Notes under the pieces: generated by a model | The model's database searches: none | The model's input: only the letters and a program-made list of their open reading frames with translations | Told to the model about the DNA's origin: nothing | In this document: piece after piece, positions 24,182 through 34,942 of the stretch | How positions within the stretch are numbered: the stretch's first letter is position 1 | Layout: each line of letters starts with the position of its first letter | From: Manihot esculenta | Lineage: Eukaryota; Streptophyta; Magnoliopsida; Malpighiales; Euphorbiaceae | Length of the DNA stretch: 64,000 nt | Direction of reading: 5' to 3' | Assembly: GCF_001659605.2 (NCBI RefSeq) | Contig: NC_035162.2 | Coordinates: 30,198,153 to 30,262,152, forward strand | Program-made: the position numbers and the translations under genes

Positions 24182-24871
24182 GCTAGCCTCCCTGCAAAAG
24201 TCATTGTTTAGCATATCATCTTGATTCATATCAAAAACTTCTTGGCTCAAACAATCAATGATATCTAAACCATAAACATGGGAAATGTCATGGGGATATT
24301 TCATGGCATCATAAACATTAAATTTTATTACTTTCCCTTCAAATTCCATGGTCAATGTGCCATCATGCACATCTATCTTAGTTCTGGCTGTGCTCAAGAA
24401 AGGTCGTCCAAGTAGGATGTCTAAAGCAGTGTTGCTATTGTCTTCCTCCATATCAATCACATAGAAATCTGTTGGAAAGACAAGTTGATCTACTTGCACT
24501 AGAACATCTTCTAGAACTCTTTTTGGATATACTACAGATCTGTCAGCCAATTGAATGACCACTCTAGTGTCTTTAAGTGCATCTGTATTCAAAGAATTAT
24601 AAATAGAAAGAGGCATAACATTAATTGATGCACCTAAGTCACACATGGCCTTTTTGATGCCCACATTGCCAATTTTACAAGAAACAGCAAACATCCTTCT
24701 ATCTTTGCACTTGGCTGGGAGTTTTCTCTTTATGACAACTGTCACAACTTCTCCCACACTTACCCTTTCTTTCTCAGCAATCTTTCTTCGGTTGGTGCAC
24801 AGCTCTTTCAAGAATTTTCCATACCTTGGAATTTGTTTCACAGCATCAAGCAATGGTATATTGATCTCCAC
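24182..24871 (-). pseudogene. Athila element D retroviral-type aspartic protease
   Basis: An open stretch of 230 codons on the minus strand carries the Athila protease. It has CDLGASINVMPLSIY in place of the canonical DTG/DSG active site, a form common in this clade. LADRSVVYPKRVLEDVLVQVDQLVFPTDFYVID and LGRPFLSTARTKIDV, with the conserved ILLGRPFL flap end, follow. Gag lies just upstream in other frames and RT downstream. The tail ends at the solo LTR duplication. The domain itself looks intact, the rest of the element does not. Confidence 0.85.
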
Positions 24872-26510
24872 TTTCCTAAAGGTTTCGAGGATCTCTCTTT
24901 CTTCTTTTTCTTTTTGTGATTTTTCAAACCTTTTTTGAAAGGGAGGTGGAATCTTGAATGTTGCTTGCTGGTCTGCCTTTTGTTAGTGTACTGGTTTTGT
25001 TTGACCAGTTTATTTGGACAAATAGTTTTCTGGCTGTTTTTCTTCAGCAGCTTGTCCTTGCACTTGTGAACTTCCATCATCAGCCTTGACATCCTGAAAC
25101 TCTTTCCCACTTCTTAACATGATAGCACTTACATTTTGCTTGGGATTAGCCTCGGTTTGGGAAGGTAACTTCCCTTGAGATTCAAGCTTGCTCACTGAGG
25201 TGGCTATTTAACCCATTTGCTGTTGGAGACTTTGGACAGAATTTGCCAATGACTTCATTGTCTCCTCAAGGTGTGTGTTGTAGATTTGAGGTGTTGCCTG
25301 GGCTGGATTTCTTTGATAGTTTTGGTAGTTGTTGGCCCTAGCATAGCTGAAGTTCAGATGGTCCCTCCAAACTTGATTGTAGGTATTAGAGTAGGGATCA
25401 TGTCTTGGCTGGCCATTGAATCCTCCAATTGCATTTACTTGCTAGTCATCCTCTTAAAGTGTAGGACATTGATCAGTTGGGTGTCCTACATGTGCATATA
25501 TCCCACATGGTCTAATTTGCTGAAGTTGTTGAGCTTGTTGAGCTTGACCTATGACAAGACTTTTCACAGCAAAGGTTAGTTCATAAATTTGAGAAGTGAG
25601 AGCAGATGTACTTACCTCATTGACTCTTCTTGGCAGCTGCTTTTCATCTCCATATTGTCTAGATGCTGTTGCAAGTGTTGAAATCAACTCTCTGATTGCT
25701 TGAGGTGTTCTATCTTCAATTGAACCTCCACATGCTACATCAATGAATTTCCTTTTGGATGGTAGCAAACCTCCATAGAAGAATTATATGAGTGATTTAT
25801 CTGAAATGTCATGTTGAGGACAACTTGTGCACAATCTCTTAAATCTTTCCCAATACTCATACAAATCTTCAGTCTCTTTTTGCTTAATGTCACTTATCTC
25901 TCTTCTTATGCCTATAGCTTTAGAAGTTGGAAAATATTTGTTCAAAAAAGCTCTAACCATATCATCCCAAGAAGTGATTGATCCGGGTAGTAGGTAAAAC
26001 AACCAATCTTTGGCATAATCATCAAGTGAGAATGAGAATGCTCTCAATTTTACATGCTCTTCAGATATGCCTTGCGGCCTCATGGATGAACACACTATGT
26101 GAAATTCTTTCAAGTGCTTAAGTGGATTTTCATTCTCCAAACCTCTGAATTTAAGTTGGAGGTATATCAAACCTGTTTTGAGCTCAAAAGGGACTGCCAA
26201 TGGCAGATAGGTGATGCAGAGAGGTGCTTGACCGCCTATAGGTGCTGCCAACTCTCTCAGTGTTCTTTCTTTTGGTATTGGTGCCATCATTGCTGGATTT
26301 TCTGGTATGAATTCATCATGAACAGCAGGTTCAGCATGTGTAGCAGGTTGTCTATTGATTTCAGCCATCTCCGCGGCTGTTTGGTCAAGTTCAGTAGGTG
26401 CTGATTCTATTTCTGCGATTGCTGATTTCTTAGGGGCAGATTCTGGTTCGGTGGTGGCTTGCTTCCCAAGTCGCCCGATTGTACGCTCAATTTATGGATC
26501 GTAAGGTAGA
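24872..26510 (-). pseudogene. Athila element D gag
   Basis: Gag is spread over several minus-strand frames. The N-terminal part (about 26510-25784) has KERTLRELAAPIGGQ, LKHLKEFHIVCSSM, KLRAFSFSLDDYAKDWLFYLLPGSITSWDDM and FLNKYFPTSKAIGIRREI, the typical Athila gag core. A second frame (25768-25454) carries a zinc-knuckle-like CGIYAHVGHPTDQCP with its first cysteine pair altered. Basic C-terminal parts lie at 25195-24838. At least three frame changes and stops separate the parts. The Met at 26368 is not the true start, as homologous coding extends upstream to about 26500. Confidence 0.82.
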
Positions 26511-26565
26511 GTTTCCTTGCGTCCAGCCCTGGTCATGAAAGAAAAATAAATTAGTTAAATCAGCT

Positions 26566-26582
26566 CCTCGACAATAGCTCCA
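26566..26582 (-). other. Degenerate tRNA-Asp primer-binding site (Athila D)
   Basis: The position next to the LTR matches the tRNA-Asp 3' end seen intact at 64-81, but with several changes. Most are C-to-T or G-to-A, the pattern left by deamination of methylated cytosines in an old, silenced copy. Confidence 0.6.
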
Positions 26583-26587
26583 ATTTT

Positions 26588-27948
26588 TGATTGTGCGATT
26601 GTCAAAGCCGGTTAAAAATAACCTTTTTGGTTATCAATAATTTTATAACTGTAGATAGTGGCAAAATGATTGAATCCACATAATACTTACCTATTTTCCT
26701 TATCAAGACCAAGTAAACAAGCTAAAAGTAAAATAAAATGGGGGTTTTGAGATTGATGAATTAAACTAGAATTGAAAGCAACCAAGTAAAGCAAATAATA
26801 AAGTAAAGAGATTCAATAATGAGAAAAGCTCTAGTTGAAGAATTGGATCCACTTCAGTTGTTGGGATTGATCATTGACACAAAAATTCCTTTATTTGATT
26901 CAATAAATTAGTTATGGAGGTGGAAGACGCTTCTCACCACTATATCCCTTCTTAAGCATAAATTAATTAGGGAACGTCTTCTAATTAATCACTAATCAAC
27001 AAGTTGCCAAGGAACGTCCTTGGGCCTTTGGCATCTAACAACTGTCAATTGCATTAAGAAATAGAGAGACCTAATTCTAGCAACCAAACGTATGGTGATA
27101 TTGCTAGATCATGCAATTTCCTTAGTTTTTACACCAAGAGTTACTTATGTTTGAATAATTCAAGCAATTACGAACTTAAAACTATCCAAACTAACAAATT
27201 ATTACTTTACAATCAAGAATCAATGGGCCCTATTGATCTAAACAACAAAGCAACAATGGAATTAAGCATGAAATTGCATAAATATTGATAAACAAAAGAT
27301 AAACAACACGTGTTCAGATCTCACAATCCATAAAACAACTAAAGTTTCACCTAATCTTCAACTAAAAAAAGAGGTTTCAGCCACTCATGGCTATAAGAAA
27401 ACACAAAAATAAAAGAAAGAGAAGAAGAAGAGAAACCGGCGGTGGCTTGGAGAGGGTGAGGCATGCGGCTTGCAATCCGAAAAGTGAAGAAGAGTTCTCT
27501 TGCTTGTTTGTGATCCTTTTATAGCCGAAAGTTTTGTCCTAAGTTTTCTTATTGAGATGGTTTTTGAATTTTTAATTTTGAATTTTGAATTCTTGGGAGG
27601 CAAATGCATCTTCTTGAGATTTGGCTTCCTGAATAGGCAGAATTGGATGCTGAGGTGTCTTCACATTTTTAATAAGGGAAAGACTTCTTGAAAATTTGAA
27701 ATTTGAATTTGAAATTACTCTGCTGACTGTACTTTCCTTATTTATCTTCACTTCAGCTGCAACTTGGCTTGGGCCAACCATGCTTGTTCTCTTTTATCCT
27801 CTTTTAGGCAGTTTTAATAGCATTTTCACCAAATTACCTCTTTACACCGTTTTATGAAAAATAAGATCAAAACCACAAAATTAGGCAGAAAATATTTAAA
27901 TTAACATTAATAACAACATGATAAATGGATCTAAATTTGGTCTGATCA
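26588..27948 (-). repeat. Athila element D 5' LTR
   Basis: On the minus strand it runs from TGATCAGACC (27948) to CAATCA (26588). The 1361 bp align with the P LTRs (48995-50531) and with the D 3' remnant at 7480-8096. It carries the shared block around GAAGACGCTTCTCACCAC and GGAACGTCC. The sequence to its right is a Tat-type LTR, which gives the insertion target of element D. Confidence 0.8.
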
Positions 27949-28069
27949 CTAGACCTACAAAAAGAGAACGTGAAAGTGGGTGTCCATGACAACAACTCCG
28001 ATACTCAAGTCAGTAAATTGAAAAATGGGGCAAATATAGAACTTGAGAGTATTTGTGTAAGAGAATAGA
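27949..28069 (-). repeat. Tat-type LTR fragment (U5 end)
   Basis: On the minus strand it reads ...TTGACTTGAGTATCGGAGT...GGACACCC, the U5 end of Tat-lineage LTRs. The same TTAACTTGAGCGTCGGAGTGG block occurs at 46973-46993. It continues at 30230 after the Tekay solo LTR. Confidence 0.65.
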
Positions 28070-30229
28070 TGTAACGACCCGGAAACCGGACAGCTACCGG
28101 CGCTAGGGTTCAGATCGACTTAAGGTCGCCGGAGCTCATATCAAGCCTACTATACATGCTGTGTACCTGATAAAAACCCATACATGATCATACAAGGCAA
28201 TATAAAAATAAACATTCCATGAACCATGGCTCGACCTGTGCATGTATTAAGACTGAAAACATATAACCCATACTAGAGCCCTCATCAAATGCTCTAGTAT
28301 GGTAAATATCACATACCTCAAGGTTGGTTCAAACATACATCATAATTAAAACTTTTACATAAGGATCATGTTAACAGGGTTTACAAGGAAAAAAACTAGG
28401 ATAAAGCACAATACTAATCCATTAAACAGTACATGTCCACAACTACTCTATTATATTAAACTATACTAGCAACTACGCCGACTTCCCCGAGCTATCTCTG
28501 ATCCTGCAAACCTGGGGTTAGGGGAAAGGGATAAGCTACAAGAGCCTAGTGAGCAGAATATAAAAACAGTTTAATAAACATACACTCGTATGAAATGCAT
28601 CACAACACAAACAATTCACATCAAGATGGATTTGTCACCAGTAACCCTCTACATATTCCAATAGTGCCCGGCCCTTGACGGAGCTCCTCAGGACTTCCTC
28701 TTAAACATAACATAACATATCCATAATGTCAGGGGTGTAGAATGAGTCTCGACCTGGACTTTCTCTTACATATTGCCAAGGGCGTAGAATGGGCCTCACC
28801 TGGACTTTCGTATCATATCATATCATAACATACTCGAGGGCTAGTGAGTCATCCAATATCCATCCACATCAATAGTAAATTATGCAATGCATCATAAATT
28901 CTATTGCAAAACAACCTAATACATATACATGGCATTTATGATGCGTGGACATGCTGAAAAGTTTGATTGCTTTAAAACAGTAGATTAGTTCAGTTCTACT
29001 AACCTCTGGCTGACGCTCGCCTAAACTGACGTAACTAGCTCACTGTAGGCCTTTACGGTCTCCCAGGTCCGATCCTACACAAATGGACTCAAATGAGGGA
29101 CCAAACATAACTCTTACAAGACTCCAAACAACTCCTCAAGAACCCCCTAAAACATACCAAAATATACATATAAAACAAGCAGGGAAAGGCTGGGCAGGGG
29201 ACTTTTAGCGGCAGGTTCGGCGGTCGAAGGTCCCTCATAGATCCGAAAGTCAGGGACTTTCGGGGGCAAGTTCGGCGGCCTAAACCCTTCACAAATCCGA
29301 AAGTCAGCAACTTTCGAGGGCGGGTTCAGCGGCCTAAACCTCTTCACAGATCCGAAAGTCCATGCTTTCGGGGGTAGGTTAGGCGGCCAAAAAGCTGCAT
29401 CCACAAATAGGTTCGGTGGCCGAACCTGGGTTCTCCAGCAAGGCAGAACCCGATTCTGCCCTATGCATAAAGCCACCAAACACTCCAATCCTCACACCCA
29501 ACAACTCGAAAACATACATACTCACTCAATCATGCATAAGGGACATAAAAACTAGTCTAATCCCCAACAAGCAATAACAAAAACACCACAAGAGAAAAAC
29601 GTTCATTATCCACCTAACTCAAACCCTAAAACTTTAGATCTAACCATTTCATACATTATTAACCTTTAACCCTTTCTTAAAACTTGATTAAAACATAGGA
29701 GAAGCAAAGATCTAGACTTACCTCTTGGAGATCTAAAGGTGACAGCAACCCCAACGTGGCGATGAGATAAAACGGTTTCTGGAGTTCTCCAAGATTTAAA
29801 GCTTTAGATTTGAACTCAAATCTTCAAAAACAAGGAAAAACTCATAAATTTTCTGAGAGATTTGAAGGAAAAACAACAAGAACATCAAAGGATGGCAAGG
29901 ACTCACCTCTGCCCGAAAATAGAGAGAAAAACTCTCTCATTTTCGGGCTGAAGGCATCTTATAGGTGGCTAGAAGAACCACCTTCAGCAGCTGAACAGGA
30001 ACTACCTTCGGCGGCCTGAAGGAGCCACTTTCGGCGGCCGAACTTGAGGTTTTCCTTTAACACTCTTTTCTTTCTTTTTAACACAAAACTAAAAGAAAAA
30101 GTTTCAAATTCATTTTATGAAAATCTTATTTTACCCTTCTAAGAGATTCTAGCCTCGAGATTCCGAATTTCAACGGGGATTCCGTCGGAAGGTTGGAATT
30201 CCGACGCCGGAGCTTAACCGGGTATTACA
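28070..30229 (-). repeat. Tekay-family solo LTR (minus orientation)
   Basis: It runs TGTAACGACCC (28070) to GGTATTACA (30229) on the + strand, about 2160 bp. On the minus strand it shows the family features. These are TTCGGC/GCCGAA clusters (29210-29430 and 30000-30045), CCAGG repeat units (28660-28810), a donor-like AAGAGGTAAG (about 29720) and a pyrimidine-rich acceptor near 28505. The flanks ATAGA (28065-28069) and ATAGC (30230-30234) are a 4-of-5 target duplication. No internal sequence is present. It is more diverged than the B and E LTRs. Confidence 0.82.
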
Positions 30230-30534
30230 ATAGCGTACCTTTACCACTGTGATCATTCTCCTTTTATATTATAAGAAAATGAAGATAAATATAATATTTT
30301 CTGATAATCTAACAATGATGTGACCGGTTGCTTAATAAGGGATATTGCCGGCTAAAAGATCGGTGATCCCGTGATTACATGCATAATGGGGATACGCTGG
30401 ACTGTGCCTGATAACGGTAATTATATGTCGAGACTCCAGGAAAGAGCGAGTCTTGATGATAAACCGGGTGTTAAGGTGTCCGGATCTTTCTTTCCTATGA
30501 TATAACCGTATTTTTCACTTAGCAAATTTTTGTC
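30230..30534 (-). repeat. Tat-type LTR fragment (U3/R part)
   Basis: The reverse complement aligns with 46600-46920. Shared blocks include ACCCGGTTTATCATCAAGACT, GTCCAGCGTATCCCCATTA, ATATTTATCTTCATTTTCTT and GGTACGCTATT. The LTR appears to begin TGACA at 30534 on the minus strand. It belongs with 27949-28069. Confidence 0.65.
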
Positions 30535-31420
30535 ACGTGATTCTATTTTGTGGTAACAACTTATAGACGATCGTTATATAACGATAATAATAACCATTAT
30601 AAAAAATTTAAATTATATATATTATTTATTTATTTATTAATAAAACGTCTGCACATTTAATTTTCTGCATGTTGCAAATGTCTAAATTTTATTTTTTTAA
30701 TATTTATTTTATATTAACTTTATTATATGATATAATTTTATAATTATATTATAGCATAATTAATGTTAAATAATTTTATTAATCTATGTATTAAAATGTA
30801 GATTTAAATAGAAAAATTCAAAATAAATTCAAAATGATTTATTTTTTTTTTACAATTTGAGATTCCAGTATGGACGTTTTTTGCTAAATTTTAATAAAAA
30901 ATATAATAAATTTTGAATTTAAAAACAAAACAATCAGATTAAAGTTTTTAAATATTGATAATTTTATATATTTAAAAATTTATTTAACTCACTCTTAACA
31001 TTAATTTAAATGATATGGTAATATGGCCATTATAAGAAGTTTAAAATACATATATTATTATTTTATTTTATTTATTTATTTATTAATAAATAAAACCTCT
31101 TTACATTTAATTTTCTGCTTGTTATAAATGTCCAAATTTTTTTATATTAATTTTATTATATGATATAATTTTATGATTATATTATAGGATAATTAATGTT
31201 AAATAATTTGACTAATCTATGTATTAAAATGTAGATTTAAATAGAAAAATTAAAAATAAATTCAATACAATTTATTTTTTTTTATAACGTGCGTAAAATT
31301 ATAAGATTCCAATATAGATGATTATTTGTTAAATTTTAATAAAAAATATAATAAATTTTAAATATAAATAAAAAAATCAATTTAAAGTTTTTAGGTACTA
31401 GCGGATTTTATCATAGAAAT
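30535..31420. repeat. AT-rich spacer with a duplicated block of about 433-bp period
   Basis: Two long similar blocks, about 30591-30990 and 31024-31400, run in direct orientation. Anchors seen in both are CCATTATA, CACATTTAATTTTCTGC, ATTATATGATATAATTTTAT and GTATTAAAATGTAGATTTAAATAG. No coding potential is visible. It lies between the inverted Tat LTR and the Tat pol remnant and may be an old tandem duplication of an AT-rich element. Confidence 0.65.
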
Positions 31421-33215
31421 GACTCCGCTGTTAGAATTTTTAGAATCCTCTGAATCAACTATAGAGGAGTTGACGGTTTAGAATCCCCTGAATCAACTAT
31501 AGAAGAGTTGAAGGTTTGGACAGACAAAACTTGCGGGGCCGGAGGTTTTGGAATTAGATCCTGTTACAGTCTCAAACTAGGATAAAATTTCGGTATGGAA
31601 CTCGCCTTCAATGCCACCAATAATGTAGTTGAGTATGAGACTGTAATAATAGCTTTGAGAATCATTAAGGAATTAAGGATATAAAAATCCATTATTTTTA
31701 GTGACTCACAATTAGTTATTAATCAGTACCAAGAACAATTCAAAGTATGAGAATAAAATTTTGTCAAATACGAGGAAAATGTTTGGTCTCTAATGGAGAG
31801 AATCAAAGACAAATAAGGCAGCTATGCACTTTGCTAGGTGGCGAAAGGCAACAATGAAGAGGCAGATCTTCTAGCCAAGATGGTAGCGGCGGGTGAACAA
31901 CACTTGACTCAACCGTTTCAGTTTGAGAAATTACGCACTCCAGCGATGGAAATAGAAGAGCTTTTCCCAATAGACGAGGGAAAATCATGGATGATGCCCG
32001 TATACAAATTTTTAACACAAGATTATCTTCCGGCCGATGAGTTATCAGCCAAAGAGGTAATAAGAAAATCTTCTAAATGTGTACTAATTGATGGTTGATT
32101 GTACAGGAGGTCCTCCACATAGCTATGGCTGCGATGTGCTATAAAGAACGAAGGCCAGTAATTCCTAAAGGATATCCATGAAAGTGATTGCAAGAGCCAT
32201 GAAGGAGTTCGAAAAATCGCTTAGAAAGCATTTAGACAAAGGTACTACTGGCCGATGATAATGCAAGATGCGAAGTAATTTATCTAGAAGTGTCGAAGAT
32301 GCCAAGTACATACAAACACCCCAAGGATCCTAGAAGAAATACAAGCAGCCATTGGAAGCTCCTGGCCTTTCTTTTAGTGGGGGGATAAAAATCATTGGCC
32401 CATTCCTTAAGGCATCTGAATCAAGAAAGTTCGTAATCGTGGCAGTAGATCATTTCATCAAGTGGGCCGAGGCTGAGGCAGTGCAGTCCATCACCACCCA
32501 ACAAGCATTTTCCTTCGTCAGCAAAAATATATTCACTCGATTCAGAATATCAAAGATAGTGATCACTAATAATGGAACTCAGTTTGCAAGCTCCGAGTTT
32601 AAAGACTTCTGCAAGAAATGAGAAATTGACTTGAGGTTTAGCTTAGTCTATCATTCCCAGACCAATAGAATGACTGAGGTAACAAACATAACCATCCTAC
32701 TGGGGCTAAAGAAATGGCTCGACCAAGTCACAACAATTAGCCTGAGGAGTTACCTCACATACTGTGGGCATATAGGACCACTCCCAGAACAACTATAGGA
32801 GAAATGCCCTTTTCTCTTATATATGGGACTGAGGTAGTCATCCTTATGGAAATCCAAGTAAGTAGCTTCATGATACATTTTAAAAAATATCAAAGAGATG
32901 CAATTCAATTTGGATCAAGTTGAATTCCTACGAGAAAAGGTCATAGAATGGCAATTTATAGAAACAAAATGTTCAGAATGTTCAATTGTAAGGTCAGGCC
33001 ATGAACTTTTAATATAGGGGACCTAGTCCTCAAAAGAACAAATATAACAAGTGGTAAAGCAGGGCCTAGTAAGTTGGGCAAGAACTGGAATGACTATTTA
33101 GATTCTTGAAGGTTATTCGACCAGGGTTATATAAGCTGGCCAAGCTAGATAGTAAAGTCGTTCCTTATGCCTGGAATATATGTAATCTAAGAAAGTTTTA
33201 TCAATAACAAGTTAA
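31421..33215 (+). pseudogene. Tat-lineage pol remnant: RNase H and integrase
   Basis: Broken frames read plant-type RNase H (FNATNNVVEYETVIIALRI, SDSQLVINQ; about 31590-31730) and then VAKGNNEEADLLAKM (31838-31900). The linker YKFLTQDYLPADE, typical of Tat-type pol, follows. Then comes the integrase core: VAVDHFIKWAEAEA with the first Asp, and ITNNGTQFASSEFKDFC, where the second catalytic Asp is Asn (32352-32621). The C-terminal YAWNICNLRKFYQ follows. Many stops interrupt it. Gag, protease and RT are missing on the left. A 38-bp direct repeat occurs at about 31440-31517. Confidence 0.8.
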
Positions 33216-33289
33216 CAAGTTATTTCTTTCATACGTTGTGTTCTTCAGTAATAAGGAACGATTTCTTCCTCAAAAAATTTTAAAGAAGA

Positions 33290-33800
33290 CAAAAAGATGC
33301 CACAAGACGGGTTCCGCCAGGCTAAGTTACGAGGCGGGTTTCACCAAACCATCCATGTGTTGGTCTCACTAAGCAAGGCCACAAGGTGAGTTCCCCCAAC
33401 TAGGTCACAAAGTGGATTCTACTAGACCATTCAAGCATTGGTTCCACTAAAAAGGCCACAAGGCGGATTCTGCCGGGGCAGGTCATAAGACGGATTCCAC
33501 CAAATTATTTAGGTGTTGGTCCCACTAAGCAAGGCTACAAGGCGAGTTTCGCCAGACCATTTCCAGTGTCGATGCCACTAAATAAGGCCACAAGTGGGTT
33601 CCACCAGGTCAAGTCATAAGGCGGATTCCACCAGACCATTTGGGCATTGGTCCCACTAAGTAAGGCCACAAGGCGGGTTCCGCCAGGGTAGGTCACAAGG
33701 TGGGTTCTGCCAGACCTTCCAAGTATTGGTCTCTCTAAACAAGGCTACAAGGTGGGTTTCGCTAGGCCACAATCCAGGCGTTAATCCCCATAAACAGGTA
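33290..33800 (+). repeat. Tandem repeat, unit about 78 bp, downstream of Tat pol
   Basis: About six units each begin near GGCCACAAGGCGGGTTCCGCC and end near TTGGTCCCACTAAGCAA. One unit (about 33535-33587) is shortened to about 53 bp. Each unit has an internal GGCGGGTTCCGCC inverted repeat and a second related half. Non-coding tandem repeats between integrase and the 3' LTR are characteristic of Tat/Ogre-lineage elements, which fits the neighbouring pol. Confidence 0.8.
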
Positions 33801-34025
33801 ATCTATGCTAGACAACCATGAGCATAGGTATTAATCCTATTTTGTAAAAATTCTGTAAATTATTTTATATCTGTTAAACCAAGCAGTAAGCCCCGTAGGG
33901 TGAATATGCTTTAGCACCTTCTTTGGGGGGCAAAAAATAGGGGTCATCGAATTCATAGTTTGAGATATAGCCCCCTATCTAAATTGTTGGTAGCGTCAGA
34001 ACACCTAAGAATAGGTATACAAAAT
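33801..34025 (+). mobile_element. Tat element, post-repeat 3' region
   Basis: This non-coding stretch has a purine/G-rich run (TTGGGGGGCAAAAAATAGGGG, around 33923-33943). It ends at the target duplication AAAAT (34021-34025) of the inserted Tekay-family solo LTR and resumes at 45886. Confidence 0.5.
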
Positions 34026-34942
34026 TGTAACAGCCTGGAAACCGGTACCTCTCTGTAACGGCCCAAACTGCTCGGCGCTAGGATCCAGATCGGCTTAAGG
34101 CCGCCAGAACCCGTAGCAAGCCTAACCTGAACTTTATAAACCTGATAAATCCCATACATGATCCAACTAGACCACAAGCTTTTTTTAAAACTTTTTCTGT
34201 AAAACTACCAGGCTTAACCTTAAAAACACTCAGATATATCAATCTGAAACAACAGCCCCCAGGGCCTACACCAGCGATCCACTACCAAACTCAATCTCCA
34301 TGCCCTATGTCTGAACACATAGAACCCACTCTCTTAGGGTCAGCATATCATATATTAGCCTTGGTTTCCGCTTTGGGTCAAGGGATTGGAACCCTTTCTT
34401 CCCTCACAGTTTTTCTGGGTTAAGGGACTCTAACCCTTTTTCCCCAATCACTGGAGTTTTATAAACACATCATACGTTAAGCCTAGTTTGACACATTTCT
34501 CATCAAGAAACGTAAAACAGGATACATGCATACACTAGGGATCAAACATACTCTAGGCAAAGCACATACTAAACCAAATACATACTATCTTACTATCTAT
34601 TACATGCCTTTACAGAAATCTCTTTAATTTACATCATGTCCACTATTCAAGCAATACTGGAGCCAACACTCTGCTGCTTTTGACTTTTCCAGCTAACTCT
34701 GAACCTGCAAAACTGGGATTAAGGGAAAGGGATGAGCTACGAGAGCCCAGTGAGTAGAAACACTGAAAACAGTCATTACTTAGATGCTTTCATGAAATGC
34801 ATCACAGCACAAACATTTCACATCTCGGATTAGACATGACCCCAAAACTCCCTCTGTCGGTGCACGGCCCTCTTACGGAGCTCGTCACTACATGTACTAG
34901 TGCCCGACCCCTCTGCGGAGCTCCCACAGGTCTTATCTAGAC
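34026..34942 (-). repeat. Tekay-family solo LTR, first part (split by element E)
   Basis: It starts TGTAACAGCC on the + strand (the LTR end on the minus strand) and repeats a TGTAACGGCC-like start 28 bases on, a small terminal duplication. It is flanked by AAAAT at 34021-34025, matching 45886-45890. It resumes at 44471. Net length with the second part is about 2332 bp. No internal sequence accompanies it, so it is a solo LTR. Confidence 0.83.
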
